Shown: positions 16,852 through 28,040 of the stretch, piece by piece
Layout: every line of letters begins with the position of its first letter
Numbering within the stretch: the stretch's first letter is position 1
Source of the DNA: Zoogloea sp. LCSB751
GTDB lineage: Bacteria; Pseudomonadota; Gammaproteobacteria; Burkholderiales; Rhodocyclaceae
Direction of reading: 5' to 3'
NCBI RefSeq assembly: GCF_002028455.1
Contig: NZ_MWUM01000005.1
Coordinates: 62,001 to 126,000, forward strand
DNA: 64,000 bases
The notes under the pieces: generated by a model
The model's database searches: none
Told to the model about the DNA's origin: nothing
The model's input: only the letters and a program-made list of their open reading frames with translations
Translations under genes and position numbers: made by a program

Positions 16852-16858
16852 GTGGCAG

Positions 16859-16882
16859 TTCCCGCGGCGAACACCGCGGGAA
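16859..16882. terminator. Inverted repeat between TSUP gene and orn
   Basis: A 9-bp GC-rich stem (TTCCCGCGG with CCGCGGGAA) and 6-base loop sit between the convergent TSUP and orn genes. There is no U-tract, so terminator function is uncertain. Confidence 0.45.
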
Positions 16883-16937
16883 TTCAGTCAGCCGTAGACC
16901 TTGCACATCAGCGGCGAGGCCACGCGGGACATCACAC

Positions 16938-17483
16938 TTACACCTTCAGGAAGTTGTCCCGGTAGTAGCGCAGTTCGGCGATCGACTCGTGAATGTCGGC
17001 CAGGGCCTGGTGGGCACCCTTCTTCTCGAGACCCTTGTAGACATCCGGACGCCAGCGGCGGGCCAGTTCCTTGAGGGTGGACACGTCCAGGTTGCGGTAG
17101 TGGAACCAGTCTTCCAGCTTGGGCATGTAACGGGCCATGAAGCGGCGATCCTGCCCGATGGAGTTGCCGCACATCGGCGAGGTACGCGACGGGATGTACT
17201 GCTTCATGAAGTCCAGGTAGATCGCCTCGGCCTCCGCTTCGCCGATGGTGGACGCCTTGACCCGGTCGATCAGGCCGGAACGGCCGTGGGTATTCTTGTT
17301 CCACTCGTCCATACCGTCGAGCACGGCATCCGGCTGATGCACCGCGATGACCGGGCCTTCCGCCACCACGTCGAGATTGCCGTTGGTGACGACCATCGCC
17401 ATCTCGATGATGCGGTCGCTGTCGGGATTCAGGCCGGTCATTTCCATGTCCAGCCAGATGAGGTGATTCTGGTCCTGTGCCAT
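16938..17483 (-). CDS. orn: Oligoribonuclease
   Basis: DEDDh 3'-5' exoribonuclease that degrades dinucleotides, including pGpG from cyclic-di-GMP turnover. 181 residues, as in E. coli Orn. All catalytic residues are visible: Asp and Glu in WLDMEMTGL, Asp in [10 protein letters not shown], His and Asp in [10 protein letters not shown]. The start at 17483 (MAQDQN) was chosen over a much longer upstream frame. It is divergent from the M48 protease gene. Confidence 0.97.
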   Translation of the reverse strand: MAQDQNHLIWLDMEMTGLNPDSDRIIEMAMVVTNGNLDVVAEGPVIAVHQPDAVLDGMDEWNKNTHGRSGLIDRVKASTIGEAEAEAIYLDFMKQYIPSRTSPMCGNSIGQDRRFMARYMPKLEDWFHYRNLDVSTLKELARRWRPDVYKGLEKKGAHQALADIHESIAELRYYRDNFLKV

Positions 17484-17567
17484 AATCGGCTCGCTTTTCG
17501 GTAAAGGCGCGATTTTACGCACTTGCCGCTTCCCGTCACACCTTCCCGCAGTTTCCTTTCTTAGCCG

Positions 17568-18824
17568 ATGACTTCCAGCAGCTTCACCGCCCTGTTCCTC
17601 GTTGCCCTCGGCGCCGGCCTGCTCACCCGCCTGTGGCTGGCTGGCCGCCAGATCCGCCACGTAGCCGCTCATCGGGCGGCGGTTCCAGCAGCCTTTTCGG
17701 CGAGCATTGCTCTCGATGCCCATCAGAAAGCCGCCGACTACACGGTGGCCCGGGTCAAACTCGGCATCGTCGACCTGCTGATTTCCGCGGCCCTGCTGCT
17801 GGGTCTGACTCTCGGTGGCGGCCTGCAGACCCTGTTCGAACTGAGCGCCGCCGTATTCACGCCCGGTACGCTGCAGCACGGCGTGACCTTCATCGCGGTG
17901 GTCGCTTCCGTCTCATGGCTGGTGGACCTGCCGCTCACCGTCTATCGCAGCTTCGGGCTCGAAGCCCGCTTCGGCTTCAACCGGCTGACCCCTGCCCTGT
18001 TCGTCGCCGACACGCTGAAGGGCATCGTCCTCTCCGCCGTCATCGGCCTGCCGCTGATCGCCTTCGTGCTGTGGCTGATGGCGGCGATGGGCCCGCTGTG
18101 GTGGCTGTACGTGTGGGCCTTCTGGCTTGGCTTCAACCTGCTTGTGCTGCTCGTCTACCCAACCTTCATTGCCCCGCTCTTCAACAAGTTCCAGCCCCTT
18201 GAGGACGGCCCCCTGAAAAATCGCATCGAAGGCTTGATGGAACGCTGCGGCTTTCGCTTGTCCGGGCTGTTCGTGATGGACGGCTCCAAGCGCTCCGCCC
18301 ATGGCAATGCCTACTTCACCGGCTTCGGCGCGGCCAAGCGGATCGTCTTCTTCGATACCCTGCTGGAAAAACTGGCCCCCACGGAAGTAGAAGCAGTGCT
18401 GGCCCACGAACTCGGCCACTATCACCACCACCATCTGTGGAAGCGGCTGGCCGTGATCGGAGCCGGCAGCCTGGCTTTTTTTGCGTTGCTCGGCCATCTC
18501 GCCGGCCAGGACTGGTTCTTCAACGCCCTGGGCGTGCAGGAGGGCGGCACGGCCGCCACGCTGGTATTGTTCGCGCTGGTATTGCCGGTGTTCACCTTCC
18601 CGCTGACCCCGCTGATGAGCATGTGGTCGCGACGCCACGAATTCCAGGCAGATGCCTATGCGGCCAGCCAGGCACCGGCCGGAGAGTTGGTCAGCGCACT
18701 GGTCAAACTGTACCGGGACAACGCCTCGACGTTGACCCCCGATCCGCTCTACTCCAGCGTCTATGACTCCCACCCGCCTGCGGCGATCCGCATTGCGCGC
18801 CTGCAGGGGGGGCGTGCCCGATGA
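17568..18824 (+). CDS. M48 family zinc metallopeptidase (Ste24/CAAX-protease-like)
   Basis: A 418-residue integral membrane protease with an N-terminal Ste24-type region, several transmembrane segments and the zinc site HELGH within [13 protein letters not shown]; the third ligand is Glu in [11 protein letters not shown]. Bacterial members are thought to act on membrane or periplasmic proteins. rsgA overlaps its end by ATGA, so the two are cotranscribed. Family assignment is firm; substrates are unknown. Confidence 0.94.
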   Translation: MTSSSFTALFLVALGAGLLTRLWLAGRQIRHVAAHRAAVPAAFSASIALDAHQKAADYTVARVKLGIVDLLISAALLLGLTLGGGLQTLFELSAAVFTPGTLQHGVTFIAVVASVSWLVDLPLTVYRSFGLEARFGFNRLTPALFVADTLKGIVLSAVIGLPLIAFVLWLMAAMGPLWWLYVWAFWLGFNLLVLLVYPTFIAPLFNKFQPLEDGPLKNRIEGLMERCGFRLSGLFVMDGSKRSAHGNAYFTGFGAAKRIVFFDTLLEKLAPTEVEAVLAHELGHYHHHHLWKRLAVIGAGSLAFFALLGHLAGQDWFFNALGVQEGGTAATLVLFALVLPVFTFPLTPLMSMWSRRHEFQADAYAASQAPAGELVSALVKLYRDNASTLTPDPLYSSVYDSHPPAAIRIARLQGGRAR

Positions 18825-19714
18825 AGGCCGTCGGCACACTGATGGCCGCCTTCGGGCGGCAGTACGAGGTCCGCTCCGACGACGGTGAAGTTTTCCTGTG
18901 CGTACCGCGGGGCAAGAAGAGCCTTTTCGCCTGTGGGGACCGGGTGCAGTACGTTCCGACCGGCCCCGGCCAGGGTGTCATCGAGAAATTGATCGAGCGC
19001 AGCAGCCTGCTCTATCGCTCGGATGCCTGGCGCCAGAAGCTGATCGCGGCCAACGCGACCCAGGTCGTGCTGGTGGTGGCAACGGAACCCAGCTTCTCCG
19101 ACGAGTTCCTGTCGCGTTGCCTGTGCGCGGCGGAAAGCCAGCACCTCAAGACGCTGATCGTGCTGAACAAGACCGACATCGTAGCCAGCCTCGATGCAGC
19201 CCGCGCTCAACTGGCGCCCTTCGTCGCGCTGGGCTACCCGGTGCTGGAGTTATCCGCGCTGAGTGACGTGGAGTTGCTGCGCACCCGCCTGGTCGGTGAA
19301 ACCAGCCTGCTGGTGGGGCAATCCGGCATGGGCAAATCGACGCTCACCAATGCGCTGATCCCCGAGGCACGGGCCGAAACGCGCGAGATATCTGAAGTGC
19401 TCGACACCGGCAAGCACACCACCACCTTCGCCCGCCTCTACCCGCTGCCGGAAGGCGGCGGCATCATCGACAGCCCCGGCATGCAGACTTTCGGGCTGGT
19501 ACACCTAAGCGGAGAGGAGCTCGAGGACAGCTTCCGGGAGTTTCGCCCTTACCGCGGCGAGTGTCGCTTCCGCGACTGCCGCCACGATGCGGAACCGGGA
19601 TGCGCGCTGCGCGAGGCCGCCGACAGCGGCCGGATCGATCCCCGACGCCTGCGCCAGTTCCTGCAGTTCCGCAACGAATGCGAGCAGGGCCGGCGCATGG
19701 CCCAGGGGTGGTAG
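18821..19714 (+). CDS. rsgA: Ribosome biogenesis GTPase RsgA
   Basis: Circularly permuted GTPase that checks late 30S subunit maturation. 297 residues: N-terminal OB domain (about 5-65), the permuted G domain with G4 NKTD, G1 GQSGMGKST and G3 DSPGMQTFG, then the C-terminal zinc knuckle (Cys and His in ECRFRDCRHDAEPGCAL). Start overlaps the stop of the M48 gene. The association of these two genes with orn is common in related bacteria. Confidence 0.97.
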   Translation: MKAVGTLMAAFGRQYEVRSDDGEVFLCVPRGKKSLFACGDRVQYVPTGPGQGVIEKLIERSSLLYRSDAWRQKLIAANATQVVLVVATEPSFSDEFLSRCLCAAESQHLKTLIVLNKTDIVASLDAARAQLAPFVALGYPVLELSALSDVELLRTRLVGETSLLVGQSGMGKSTLTNALIPEARAETREISEVLDTGKHTTTFARLYPLPEGGGIIDSPGMQTFGLVHLSGEELEDSFREFRPYRGECRFRDCRHDAEPGCALREAADSGRIDPRRLRQFLQFRNECEQGRRMAQGW

Positions 19715-19727
19715 GTAATACCCGGAG

Positions 19728-20489
19728 CTAGGCGTCGCCCGTCGGGGCTGCCTCCTTACTGAGCCAGTCCGGATTGGGTAGTTCGTCGAAGGCATGACCG
19801 AGGGCTTCGCTCCAGCGATTGCGGATCATCGCGAAATATTCGTTCTTCGCGTCGATGCTGACGTGGGACGAAATCTGCAGTTCGTCGGTCTTGAGAATCG
19901 CTAGATCGAGGGGCACGCCCACCGACAGGTTCGAACGGATCGTCGAATCCATGGAAATCAGTGCCAGCTTGGCCGCCTCGTCCAGGCTGGTCTGGCTCTT
20001 CACGACGCGATCGATGATGGGCTTGCCGTACTTGGACTCACCGATCTGGAAGTACGGCGTATCCGGCGTGGCCTCGATGAAATTACCGGCCGCATAGACG
20101 TGGAACAGGCGCGGCGCTTCCTTGCCGATCTGCCCGCCGAGAATCAATGCAGCAGTGAAATCGATGCCGAAGCTCTGCAGCGCTTCCGCGTCCCGCCGAT
20201 GTACCTCGCGCAGCGTATCACCCACGTGACGGGCCGCCTCGAACATGTTCGGCACCGACCACAGGTTCTCCCGCCCATCCTGGGCGGCCATCGCCTCCCG
20301 CAGCATCGACACCAGCTGCTGCGTGATCGCCAGGTTGCCCGAGCTCATCAGGACCATCACCCGCTCCCCGGGGCGCTGGAAGATGCTCATCTTGCGGAAG
20401 GTATTGATGTGATCGACACCCGCATTGGTACGGGAATCCGATAGGAAAACCATACCGGCATCGAGCAACATGCTGACACAATAAGTCAT
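19728..20489 (-). CDS. Anbu-type bacterial proteasome-like peptidase
   Basis: A 253-residue homologue of the Anbu (ancestral beta-subunit) Ntn-hydrolase family. The N-terminus MTYCVSMLLDAG gives Thr2 as predicted nucleophile after Met removal, followed by the proteasome-like FLSDSRTNAG. Anbu normally sits in an operon with a transglutaminase-like protein, an alpha-E protein and an ATP-grasp ligase; none is present here. It starts only 13 bases after the U-tract of the merR terminator, so its promoter must lie inside or before that terminator, or it depends on read-through. Confidence 0.9.
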   Translation of the reverse strand: MTYCVSMLLDAGMVFLSDSRTNAGVDHINTFRKMSIFQRPGERVMVLMSSGNLAITQQLVSMLREAMAAQDGRENLWSVPNMFEAARHVGDTLREVHRRDAEALQSFGIDFTAALILGGQIGKEAPRLFHVYAAGNFIEATPDTPYFQIGESKYGKPIIDRVVKSQTSLDEAAKLALISMDSTIRSNLSVGVPLDLAILKTDELQISSHVSIDAKNEYFAMIRNRWSEALGHAFDELPNPDWLSKEAAPTGDA

Positions 20490-20501
20490 GGGGAAGATCC
20501 C

Positions 20502-20533
20502 AAGAAAAAAGGCGGTCCGGATGACGGACCGCC
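20502..20533 (-). terminator. Rho-independent terminator after merR
   Basis: A 9-bp stem (GGCGGTCCG with CGGACCGCC, 5-base loop) followed on the minus strand by TTTTTTCTT. It ends the thrS-to-merR operon and lies directly upstream of the Anbu gene. Confidence 0.85.
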
Positions 20534-20579
20534 GGGAATATGAAAGAAGCGTGGAGAGCGCGCGAAAGACTGCCGCGCT

Positions 20580-20957
20580 TCAGCGACGCAGTTCTTCGAG
20601 AATCGACTTGATCTCGGCGCGGATATCACCCAGTTGCCCGCGCAGGCCGGCGGCTTCTTCCACGTCTTCGAGCTTGCGTGCCCCCAGCTCACCGAGCTGG
20701 TTGCGCGCACCGGAGATGGTGAAACCATCCCGGTACAACAGTTCGCGAATCCGGCGAATCAGCAGCACCTCGTGATGCTGATAGTAGCGCCGGTTGCCGC
20801 CCCGCTTGACCGGCCGCAGCTGGGTGAATTCCTGCTCCCAGTATCGCAGCACATGGGGTTTGACCCCGCACAGGTCACTGACTTCACCGATGGTGAAGTA
20901 GCGCTTGGCGGGAATCGGCGGCAATTCGGCTATCGCCGGAACTTCACTTTGCGACAT
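20580..20957 (-). CDS. MerR-family transcriptional regulator downstream of ihfA
   Basis: A 125-residue protein with a MerR winged helix (residues 19-88: [21 protein letters not shown], wing at GGNRRYY) and a short coiled-coil C-terminus without an effector domain or metal-binding cysteines. A gene of this type directly after ihfA is conserved in many proteobacteria; its targets are not well known. It overlaps the 3' end of ihfA by 14 bases and ends the operon. Confidence 0.92.
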   Translation of the reverse strand: MSQSEVPAIAELPPIPAKRYFTIGEVSDLCGVKPHVLRYWEQEFTQLRPVKRGGNRRYYQHHEVLLIRRIRELLYRDGFTISGARNQLGELGARKLEDVEEAAGLRGQLGDIRAEIKSILEELRR

Positions 20958-21243
20958 CGCTCAGTTGCTCCACATTGGCCTTGAGCTTCTGGCTGGCGTG
21001 AAAAGTCACCACGCGCCGGGCGGTGATGGGGATTTCTTCGCCAGTCTTGGGGTTGCGACCGGGACGCTGAGGCTTCTCGCGAAGCTGGAAGTTGCCGAAG
21101 CCGGAGAGCTTGACGCAATCCCCCCGCTCCAGTGCCAGGCGGATCTCCTCGAAGAAGCACTCGACCATGTCCTTGGCCTCACGCTTGTTGAGCCCCACCT
21201 GTTCAAAGAGCATATCGGCGAGTTCTGCCTTGGTAAGTGTCAT
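20944..21243 (-). CDS. ihfA: Integration host factor subunit alpha
   Basis: DNA-bending HU/IHF-family protein, 99 residues from MTLTKAEL. It pairs with IhfB (33030-33314). Diagnostic features are [20 protein letters not shown] and the beta-arm [14 protein letters not shown]. The start at 21243 matches known IhfA N-termini; an ATG two codons upstream is also possible. It follows pheT by 12 bases. Confidence 0.97.
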   Translation of the reverse strand: MTLTKAELADMLFEQVGLNKREAKDMVECFFEEIRLALERGDCVKLSGFGNFQLREKPQRPGRNPKTGEEIPITARRVVTFHASQKLKANVEQLSDVAK

Positions 21244-21255
21244 ACCCATGATGAC

Positions 21256-23634
21256 TCAGGCCCTCAGCTTCGCACCGAGGTTTTCCTCGGCGTGGCGGGT
21301 CAGGGCAGTCATCGCGGCATCCACTTCAGCGTCCTCCAGAGTCCGCTGAGTTTCTTGCATAACTACACGGAAAGCAAGGCTTTTCCGGTTTGGCTCGATA
21401 CCCTTGCCCTGGTACTGGTCGAACAGTTCGATGCGCTGAACGATGGCCGGCGCGACCTGCTGAAGGCCCTTCAACAGACTTGCCGCCGTCACGTTCTGCT
21501 CGACGACCAGCGCCAGATCACGGGTCACCGCCGGGAAGCGGGACAGCTCCTTATAGGCCGGCGTCAGCGTGCCAAGCAGCGCCTCGAGTTCGATCTCGAA
21601 AACCACCGGCGCGGTGCCCAGCTCATAGCGCTGTACCCAGATCGGGTGCAGTTCCCCAATGAAGCCGATTTCACGGCCATCAAGCAGCACATGTGCAGAA
21701 CGGCCGGGATGCAGGGCCGGATGCGAGGCCCGCTCGAACTCGGCGACACGCGGGAACAGCAGGGCTTCCAGGTCCGCCTTGACGTCGTAGAAATCCACGT
21801 TGCGGTTGGACTCGCCCCATTGCTCGGCCTTGGCCAGGCCGGCGGCCAGTGCGGCGACGCGCAGCGGCTGGTGGTAGCCCTCCACCGGCTTGCCGGCAGC
21901 GTCCTTCGCAAAGCAGCGGCCGATCTCGAAAACGCGGACGCGGTTAGTCTGGCGCTTGCGGTTGGTGACCACGTTGGACACCAGACCACCGATCAGGCTG
22001 GAGCGCATCACGCTCATCTGGCTGGCGATCGGGTTGGCCAGGCGGACCGGGTCGGCATTTCCGCTGAAGTCCTTCTCCCAGGCTTCTTCGACGAAGGCGA
22101 AGTTGATGACTTCCTGGTACTCACGGCCGGCAATCAGCCGCCGAACAGACATGGTGTCGCGGCGGGCTTCGGGACGCGGCAGCATGCTGATCGGGCCCTT
22201 CGGGGCGACGGTCGGGATGTTGTCGTAGCCGTGCAGGCGCGCGATTTCCTCGATGAGGTCTTCCTCGATCTCCAGGTCGAAGCGATAGGACGGCGGCGTC
22301 ACGACGAAATCCTCGCCGTCACGGGCCACCTGGAGATTCAGGCGGGTGAACATCTCGGCGACGTGGTCCGCCGTCAGCTGAATGCCCAGCACGCGACGCA
22401 CACGGGCGGCACGCAGGCGGATCGGCGCACGGGCGGGCAGCTTGGCGGCATCGACGACTTCGTTCACCGGACCGGCGGCACCACCGCAGATGTCCAGGAT
22501 CAGTTGGGTCGCCCGCTCGATGGCCTGGCTGGCCAGCGCGAAGTCGACGCCACGCTCGAAGCGGTAGGACGCATCGGACGAGAAGCCGTAGGCGCGCGCA
22601 CGTCCGGCGATCGCCTCCGGCGCGAAGAAAGCGCTTTCCAGGAACAGATCGGTAGTTTCCAGGGTGATGCCGCTTTCCTCGCTGCCCATGATGCCGGCCA
22701 GCGCCAGCGCGCGGGACTCGTCGGCGATCAGCAGGGTGTCGGCAGCCGGCGTGACGGTCTGGCCGTTGAGCAGCAGCACCTGCTCGCCTGCTTGCGGTAA
22801 GCGCACATGGATTGCGCCGTTCAACCTGGCCTCGTCGAAGGCATGCAGCGGCTGGCCCAGTTCGAGCATCACGTAGTTGGTGACGTCCACCAGCGCGCTG
22901 ATCGAGCGGATGCCGCTGCGGGCCAGGCGCTGCTTCATCCAGTCGGGCGTCGCAGCCTTGGCATCGACACCACGGATGATCCGGCCGGCGTAACGCGGGC
23001 AGGCTTCCGGCGCGTCGAGCACGATGGCACGCACGGCGTCGTGTGCGGGCACCACGGGCTCGCTCGCCGGCAGGCTGAGCGGCTTGCCGGTCAGCGCCGC
23101 CACTTCACGGGCGATGCCGGTCAGGCTCAGGCAGTCTGCGCGGTTCGGCGTCAGCTTGATGGTGAACAGCGTGTCGTTGAGGTCGAGGTATTCGCGCAGG
23201 TCCGTGCCGACGGGCGCATCTTCCGGCAGTACCAGCAGGCCGTTGCTCTCTTCGGAGATACCCAGTTCCTTGGCGGAGCACAGCATGCCGAAGGATTCGA
23301 CGCCGCGCAGCTTGGCCGCCTTGATGCCAAAGCCGGCCAGGTCGGCGCCAACCAGTGCGCACGGGATCTTGATGCCGGCCGCCGCATTCGGCGCACCGCA
23401 GACGATCTGCAGCAATTCGCCCTGCCCCGCATCCACTTTGCAGACGCGCAGTTTGTCGGCGTTCGGATGCTTTTCGGCCTCGACGATCTGCGCGACCACC
23501 ACCTTGGAAAACTGGGCGGCCACGCCGTCCTGCTCTTCCACTTCCAGCCCCGCCATCGTGAGCAAATGCCCGAGCGCGTCCGAATCAAGGTCCGGACTGA
23601 CGAAGCTGCGCAACCAGAGTTCTGAGAATTGCAT
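21256..23634 (-). CDS. pheT: Phenylalanyl-tRNA synthetase beta subunit
   Basis: Beta chain (792 residues) of the heterotetrameric PheRS, which charges tRNA-Phe. Domains in order: an EMAP/OB tRNA-binding domain (about 40-150, VAQIVEAEKHPNADKL), the B3/4 editing region (about 210-390), B5 (about 400-470), the catalytic-like core, and the C-terminal anticodon-binding FDX domain (about 695-790, LSRFPAVTRDLALVVE). Lies 3 bases after pheS. Confidence 0.98.
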   Translation of the reverse strand: MQFSELWLRSFVSPDLDSDALGHLLTMAGLEVEEQDGVAAQFSKVVVAQIVEAEKHPNADKLRVCKVDAGQGELLQIVCGAPNAAAGIKIPCALVGADLAGFGIKAAKLRGVESFGMLCSAKELGISEESNGLLVLPEDAPVGTDLREYLDLNDTLFTIKLTPNRADCLSLTGIAREVAALTGKPLSLPASEPVVPAHDAVRAIVLDAPEACPRYAGRIIRGVDAKAATPDWMKQRLARSGIRSISALVDVTNYVMLELGQPLHAFDEARLNGAIHVRLPQAGEQVLLLNGQTVTPAADTLLIADESRALALAGIMGSEESGITLETTDLFLESAFFAPEAIAGRARAYGFSSDASYRFERGVDFALASQAIERATQLILDICGGAAGPVNEVVDAAKLPARAPIRLRAARVRRVLGIQLTADHVAEMFTRLNLQVARDGEDFVVTPPSYRFDLEIEEDLIEEIARLHGYDNIPTVAPKGPISMLPRPEARRDTMSVRRLIAGREYQEVINFAFVEEAWEKDFSGNADPVRLANPIASQMSVMRSSLIGGLVSNVVTNRKRQTNRVRVFEIGRCFAKDAAGKPVEGYHQPLRVAALAAGLAKAEQWGESNRNVDFYDVKADLEALLFPRVAEFERASHPALHPGRSAHVLLDGREIGFIGELHPIWVQRYELGTAPVVFEIELEALLGTLTPAYKELSRFPAVTRDLALVVEQNVTAASLLKGLQQVAPAIVQRIELFDQYQGKGIEPNRKSLAFRVVMQETQRTLEDAEVDAAMTALTRHAEENLGAKLRA

Positions 23635-23637
23635 GGC

Positions 23638-24690
<1,053 letters not shown>

Positions 24691-24696
24691 TCAGGA

Positions 24697-24726
24697 CAAA
24701 AAAAAGGAGGCCAGGCCTCCTTTTTT
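24697..24726 (-). terminator. Intrinsic terminator between rplT and pheS
   Basis: A stem of GGAGGCC/GGCCTCC flanked by A and T runs (aaaaaaggaggcc a ggcctcctttttt), followed on the minus strand by more T. It could end either strand. It is placed where enterobacteria have the pheST attenuator, but no Phe-rich leader frame is seen between rplT and it. Confidence 0.85.
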
Positions 24727-24740
24727 CGTGCTGCGCAAGA

Positions 24741-25100
24741 TTACGCAGCGAGCTTGGCCTTGGCTTGTTCGGCGAGCGCCGCAAAAGCGGGCTTGTCGAA
24801 AACAGCCAGATCGGCCAGAACCTTACGGTCCACTTCGATGGAGGCCTTCTTCAGACCGTTCATGAAGCGGCTGTAGGTCAGACCAACTTCACGGGCGGCC
24901 GCGTTGATACGCGCGATCCACAGAGCACGGAACTGACGCTTGCGTTGACGACGGTCACGGTAAGCGTACTGACCGGCCTTCATCACCGCCTGCTTGGCGA
25001 TCCGATATACGTTCTTGCGACGGCCGCGATAGCCCTTGGCTTGATCGAGGACTTTCTTGTGACGTGCGCGAGCGGTTACACCGCGTTTAACTCGGGGCAT
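24741..25100 (-). CDS. rplT: Ribosomal protein L20
   Basis: Large-subunit protein, 119 residues, needed early in 50S assembly and, in E. coli, a translational repressor of rpmI-rplT. The sequence [18 protein letters not shown] is diagnostic. Part of the infC-rpmI-rplT unit, 14 bases after rpmI. Confidence 0.99.
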   Translation of the reverse strand: MPRVKRGVTARARHKKVLDQAKGYRGRRKNVYRIAKQAVMKAGQYAYRDRRQRKRQFRALWIARINAAAREVGLTYSRFMNGLKKASIEVDRKVLADLAVFDKPAFAALAEQAKAKLAA

Positions 25101-25114
25101 TGCGTTCTCCTAAA

Positions 25115-25312
25115 TCAAGCGTAAGGCAACATTGCGCGGACGGACTTTTCGTCCGAAGCATGCACGGCAGTCATGCCGCGCAGCTGGCGCTTGCTCTTGG
25201 TGGTCTTCTTGGTCAGGATGTGGCGCTTGAACGCCTGCGAACGCTTGATGCTGCCGGAAGCGCGGACCTTGAACCGCTTGGCGGCCCCGCTCTTGGTCTT
25301 CATCTTGGGCAT
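25115..25312 (-). CDS. rpmI: Ribosomal protein L35
   Basis: Large-subunit protein of 65 residues starting [14 protein letters not shown]. The frame is open four codons further upstream, but the ATG at 25312 gives the conserved start. It lies 131 bases after infC and 14 bases before rplT. Confidence 0.98.
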   Translation of the reverse strand: MPKMKTKSGAAKRFKVRASGSIKRSQAFKRHILTKKTTKSKRQLRGMTAVHASDEKSVRAMLPYA

Positions 25313-25443
25313 GAAGTACTCCACTTATGTCATGGCCCCGGGTGGCTTCCGACTTTCGGAAACGCTTCAACAACCCGTCACCACTTGTTGCCGACGGACT
25401 ATGCTGCCCGCCGTATTCCGGAGCCTCGCGACTCCGGGATTTC

Positions 25444-25965
25444 TCAGTGCTTCTTTTTCGGCGCGATGACCATGATCATCTGGCGCCCTTCCATCTTCGG
25501 CATCTGCTCGACCTGGGCGATTTCGTCCAGGTCAGCCTTGATCCGCTCGAGCTGGCGCATGCCGAACTCTTGGTGGGCCATTTCACGACCACGAAAACGG
25601 AGGGTCACCTTGGCCTTGTCACCATCGTTCAGGAACTTGATCAGGTTGCGCAGCTTGATCTGGTAGTCGTTCTCGTCCGTACCCGGACGGAGCTTTACTT
25701 CCTTGACCTGGATCTGCTTCTGCTTTTGCTTGGCTTCGTGAGCCCGCTTGGCTTCTTCGTACTTGTACTTGCCGAAGTCCATCAAGCGGCATACGGGCGG
25801 CTTGGCCATCGGGGCGATCTCGACAAGATCCACACCAGCCTCTTCAGCCGCTTCCAGTGCAGCACGCAGAGAAACGATGCCGATCTGCTCACCGTCCTCA
25901 CCCGTCAGGCGCACTTCCGGCACGCTAATTTCACCGTTGATGCGCAGCTTTTTATCCTGAGCGAT
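25444..25965 (-). CDS. infC: Translation initiation factor IF-3, with AUC start codon
   Basis: IF-3 (173 residues) controls start-codon choice on the 30S subunit. The conserved N-terminus [20 protein letters not shown] is encoded only if translation begins at ATC (25965-25963), which has a strong TAGGAGA site 9 bases upstream; the first ATG/GTG-type codon downstream is a GTG that would delete 14 conserved residues. Most proteobacterial infC genes start with AUU and are autoregulated by IF-3 discrimination against it; AUC should allow the same control. Lies 29 bases after thrS. Confidence 0.95.
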   Translation of the reverse strand: MAQDKKLRINGEISVPEVRLTGEDGEQIGIVSLRAALEAAEEAGVDLVEIAPMAKPPVCRLMDFGKYKYEEAKRAHEAKQKQKQIQVKEVKLRPGTDENDYQIKLRNLIKFLNDGDKAKVTLRFRGREMAHQEFGMRQLERIKADLDEIAQVEQMPKMEGRQMIMVIAPKKKH

Positions 25966-25994
25966 GGTTCAAATCTCCTATGAAAACAAAAAAA

Positions 25995-27911
25995 TCAGGC
26001 CGTGCCGGCAAACGAGGAAACCTCGTGCTGCCAACGCTCAACAACCGAATCAAGGGTCAGTTGGCCGAGGTCTTGATTACCCCGGGCGCGCACGGCCACT
26101 ACATTTGCCGCTTTTTCCTTATCGCCCACGACAAGGATGTAAGGCAGCTTACGTACGCTATGTTCGCGTATTTTATAAGTAATTTTCTCGTTGCGCAAAT
26201 CGGCCTCAACGCGGAAGCCGCGCGCGCGCAGGGTTTTCACCACTTCCGACACGTAATCGGCCTGCGCCTCCGAGATATTCAGGACAACGGCCTGCACCGG
26301 CGAGAGCCACAGCGGCAAGGCGCCCGCGTGGTTTTCGATGAGGATACCGATGAAGCGCTCGAGCGAACCAAGGATTGCACGATGCAACATCACCGGGCGA
26401 CGACGGGAGTTATCCTCCGTCACATACTCGGCATCAAGGCGCTCGGGCAACACGAAGTCGAGCTGCATCGTACCGCACTGCCAGGAGCGACCCAACGCAT
26501 CCTTCACGTGATACTCGATCTTCGGACCGTAGAAAGCGCCCTCACCCGGCAACTCTTCCCACTTATGGCCGGAAGCAGCCAGCGCCTCGCGCAAACCGGT
26601 TTCGGCCTTATCCCAGATTTCGTCGCTACCCGCCCGCTTCTCAGGACGCAGGGACAGCTTCACCGCCACATCGGTAAAGCCAAAGTCCTTGTAAACGCGG
26701 GACAGCAGTTCGTTGAAGGCGGTCACCTCGGCGACGATCTGATCTTCGGTACAGAAGATATGGGCATCGTCCTGCACAAAGCCACGCACACGCATCAGAC
26801 CATGCAATGCACCGGAAGGTTCGTTGCGGTGGCAGGAGCCGAACTCGGCGAGACGCAGCGGCAGATCGCGATAGGAATGCAGACCGTGGTTGTAGATCTG
26901 CACATGCCCCGGACAGTTCATCGGCTTGATCGCGTAGTCGCGCTTCTCCGACTCGGTCGTGAACATATTGTCCCGATAGTTGTCCCAGTGGCCGGAACGC
27001 TCCCAAAGCTGACGATCCATGACCAGCGGCGTCTTGACTTCCTGATAGCCAGCCTCGGTCAACACACGGCGCATGTACTGCTCGATCTGCTGCCACAGCG
27101 TCCAGCCATTCGGATGCCAGAACACCATGCCCGGCGCCTCGTCCTGCAGGTGAAACAGGTCGAGCTGCTTGCCCAGACGGCGATGATCCCGCTTCTCGGC
27201 CTCTTCCAGCATGTGCAGGTAGGCTTCCTGATCTTCCTTTTTGGCCCAAGCGGTACCGTAGATGCGCTGCAGCATCTCGTTCTTGGAGTCGCCACGCCAA
27301 TAGGCACCCGCCACCTTCATCAGCTTGAAGACCTTCAGCTTGCCGGTGGATGGCACGTGCGGACCGCGACACAGATCGGTGAAATCACCCTCCCGATACA
27401 GGGAGACATCCTGATCTTCCGGGATCGATGCGATGATCTCTGCCTTGTAGTGCTCGCCAATTGACTTGAAATAAGCCACTGCTTCATCCCGCGGCAGGAC
27501 GCTGCGCTCGACAGGGATGTCACGCTTCGCTAGTTCCTGCATGCGAACCTCGATTTTTTCGAGATCCTCAGGCGTAAAGGGACGCTTATAAGAAAAGTCG
27601 TAATAGAAGCCGTTGTCGATCACTGGCCCGATGGTGACCTGAGCCTCGGGGAACAGCTCCTTGACCGCGTAGGCCAGCAGATGGGCGGTCGAGTGACGGA
27701 TAGTCTCGAGACCATCAGGATCCTTGTCGGTGACGATGGACAGCGACACATCGGATTCGATCAAGAACGAGGTATCGACCAGTTTGCCTTCGATCTTGCC
27801 AGCAAGAGCTGCCTTGGCAAGGCCGGTACCAATCGACGCCGCAACCTGGGCTATGGTTACAGGCTGTTCGAAGCTGCGAACAGAACCGTCGGGCAAGGTG
27901 ATGTTGGGCAT
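25995..27911 (-). CDS. thrS: Threonyl-tRNA synthetase
   Basis: Class II synthetase for threonine, 638 residues. Domains: TGS (1-60), the N2 editing domain with the HSTAHLL motif (about 70-230), the catalytic core with the zinc cysteine in [10 protein letters not shown], and the C-terminal anticodon-binding domain (about 530-638). First gene of the thrS-infC-rpmI-rplT-pheS-pheT-ihfA-merR group. A terminator hairpin lies only about 30 bases upstream, see separate entry. Confidence 0.98.
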   Translation of the reverse strand: MPNITLPDGSVRSFEQPVTIAQVAASIGTGLAKAALAGKIEGKLVDTSFLIESDVSLSIVTDKDPDGLETIRHSTAHLLAYAVKELFPEAQVTIGPVIDNGFYYDFSYKRPFTPEDLEKIEVRMQELAKRDIPVERSVLPRDEAVAYFKSIGEHYKAEIIASIPEDQDVSLYREGDFTDLCRGPHVPSTGKLKVFKLMKVAGAYWRGDSKNEMLQRIYGTAWAKKEDQEAYLHMLEEAEKRDHRRLGKQLDLFHLQDEAPGMVFWHPNGWTLWQQIEQYMRRVLTEAGYQEVKTPLVMDRQLWERSGHWDNYRDNMFTTESEKRDYAIKPMNCPGHVQIYNHGLHSYRDLPLRLAEFGSCHRNEPSGALHGLMRVRGFVQDDAHIFCTEDQIVAEVTAFNELLSRVYKDFGFTDVAVKLSLRPEKRAGSDEIWDKAETGLREALAASGHKWEELPGEGAFYGPKIEYHVKDALGRSWQCGTMQLDFVLPERLDAEYVTEDNSRRRPVMLHRAILGSLERFIGILIENHAGALPLWLSPVQAVVLNISEAQADYVSEVVKTLRARGFRVEADLRNEKITYKIREHSVRKLPYILVVGDKEKAANVVAVRARGNQDLGQLTLDSVVERWQHEVSSFAGTA

Positions 27912-27940
27912 GATGGCTCGCTCAAAGGAAAAATCTGGGC

Positions 27941-27972
27941 AAAAAAAAAGTGCGGCCGAGCCGCACTTTTTT
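27941..27972 (-). terminator. Intrinsic terminator or attenuator between tRNA-Val and thrS
   Basis: A-rich/GC stem (AGTGCGG with CCGCACT, flanked by A and T runs) followed on the minus strand by nine T. It ends the tRNA-Val transcript. Because the thrS ATG is only 30 bases beyond it, it could also act as a thrS attenuator. Confidence 0.8.
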
Positions 27973-28010
27973 CTCTACCGAAAAACGCCTTACAGCAGAC
28001 TCGACGATAC

Positions 28011-28040
28011 TTAGTCCAGGACGCTGCAAGTTCGAAACAT
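28011..28040 (-). CDS. Possible 9-codon leader peptide upstream of thrS
   Basis: ATG TTT CGA ACT TGC AGC GTC CTG GAC TAA, preceded by AGGA seven bases upstream, lies between tRNA-Val and the terminator before thrS. It has a single Thr codon, so it is a poor classical Thr-attenuation leader. Chance occurrence is quite possible. Confidence 0.2.
   Translation of the reverse strand: MFRTCSVLD

Noticed and set aside
16938..17879. A long N-terminal extension of orn
   Set aside because: It runs through the M48 gene and has no family similarity; the ATG at 17483 gives exactly the usual Orn length.
20905..22800. A 631-codon plus-strand frame opposite ihfA and pheT
   Set aside because: Antisense mirror; pheT and ihfA motifs are unmistakable on the other strand.
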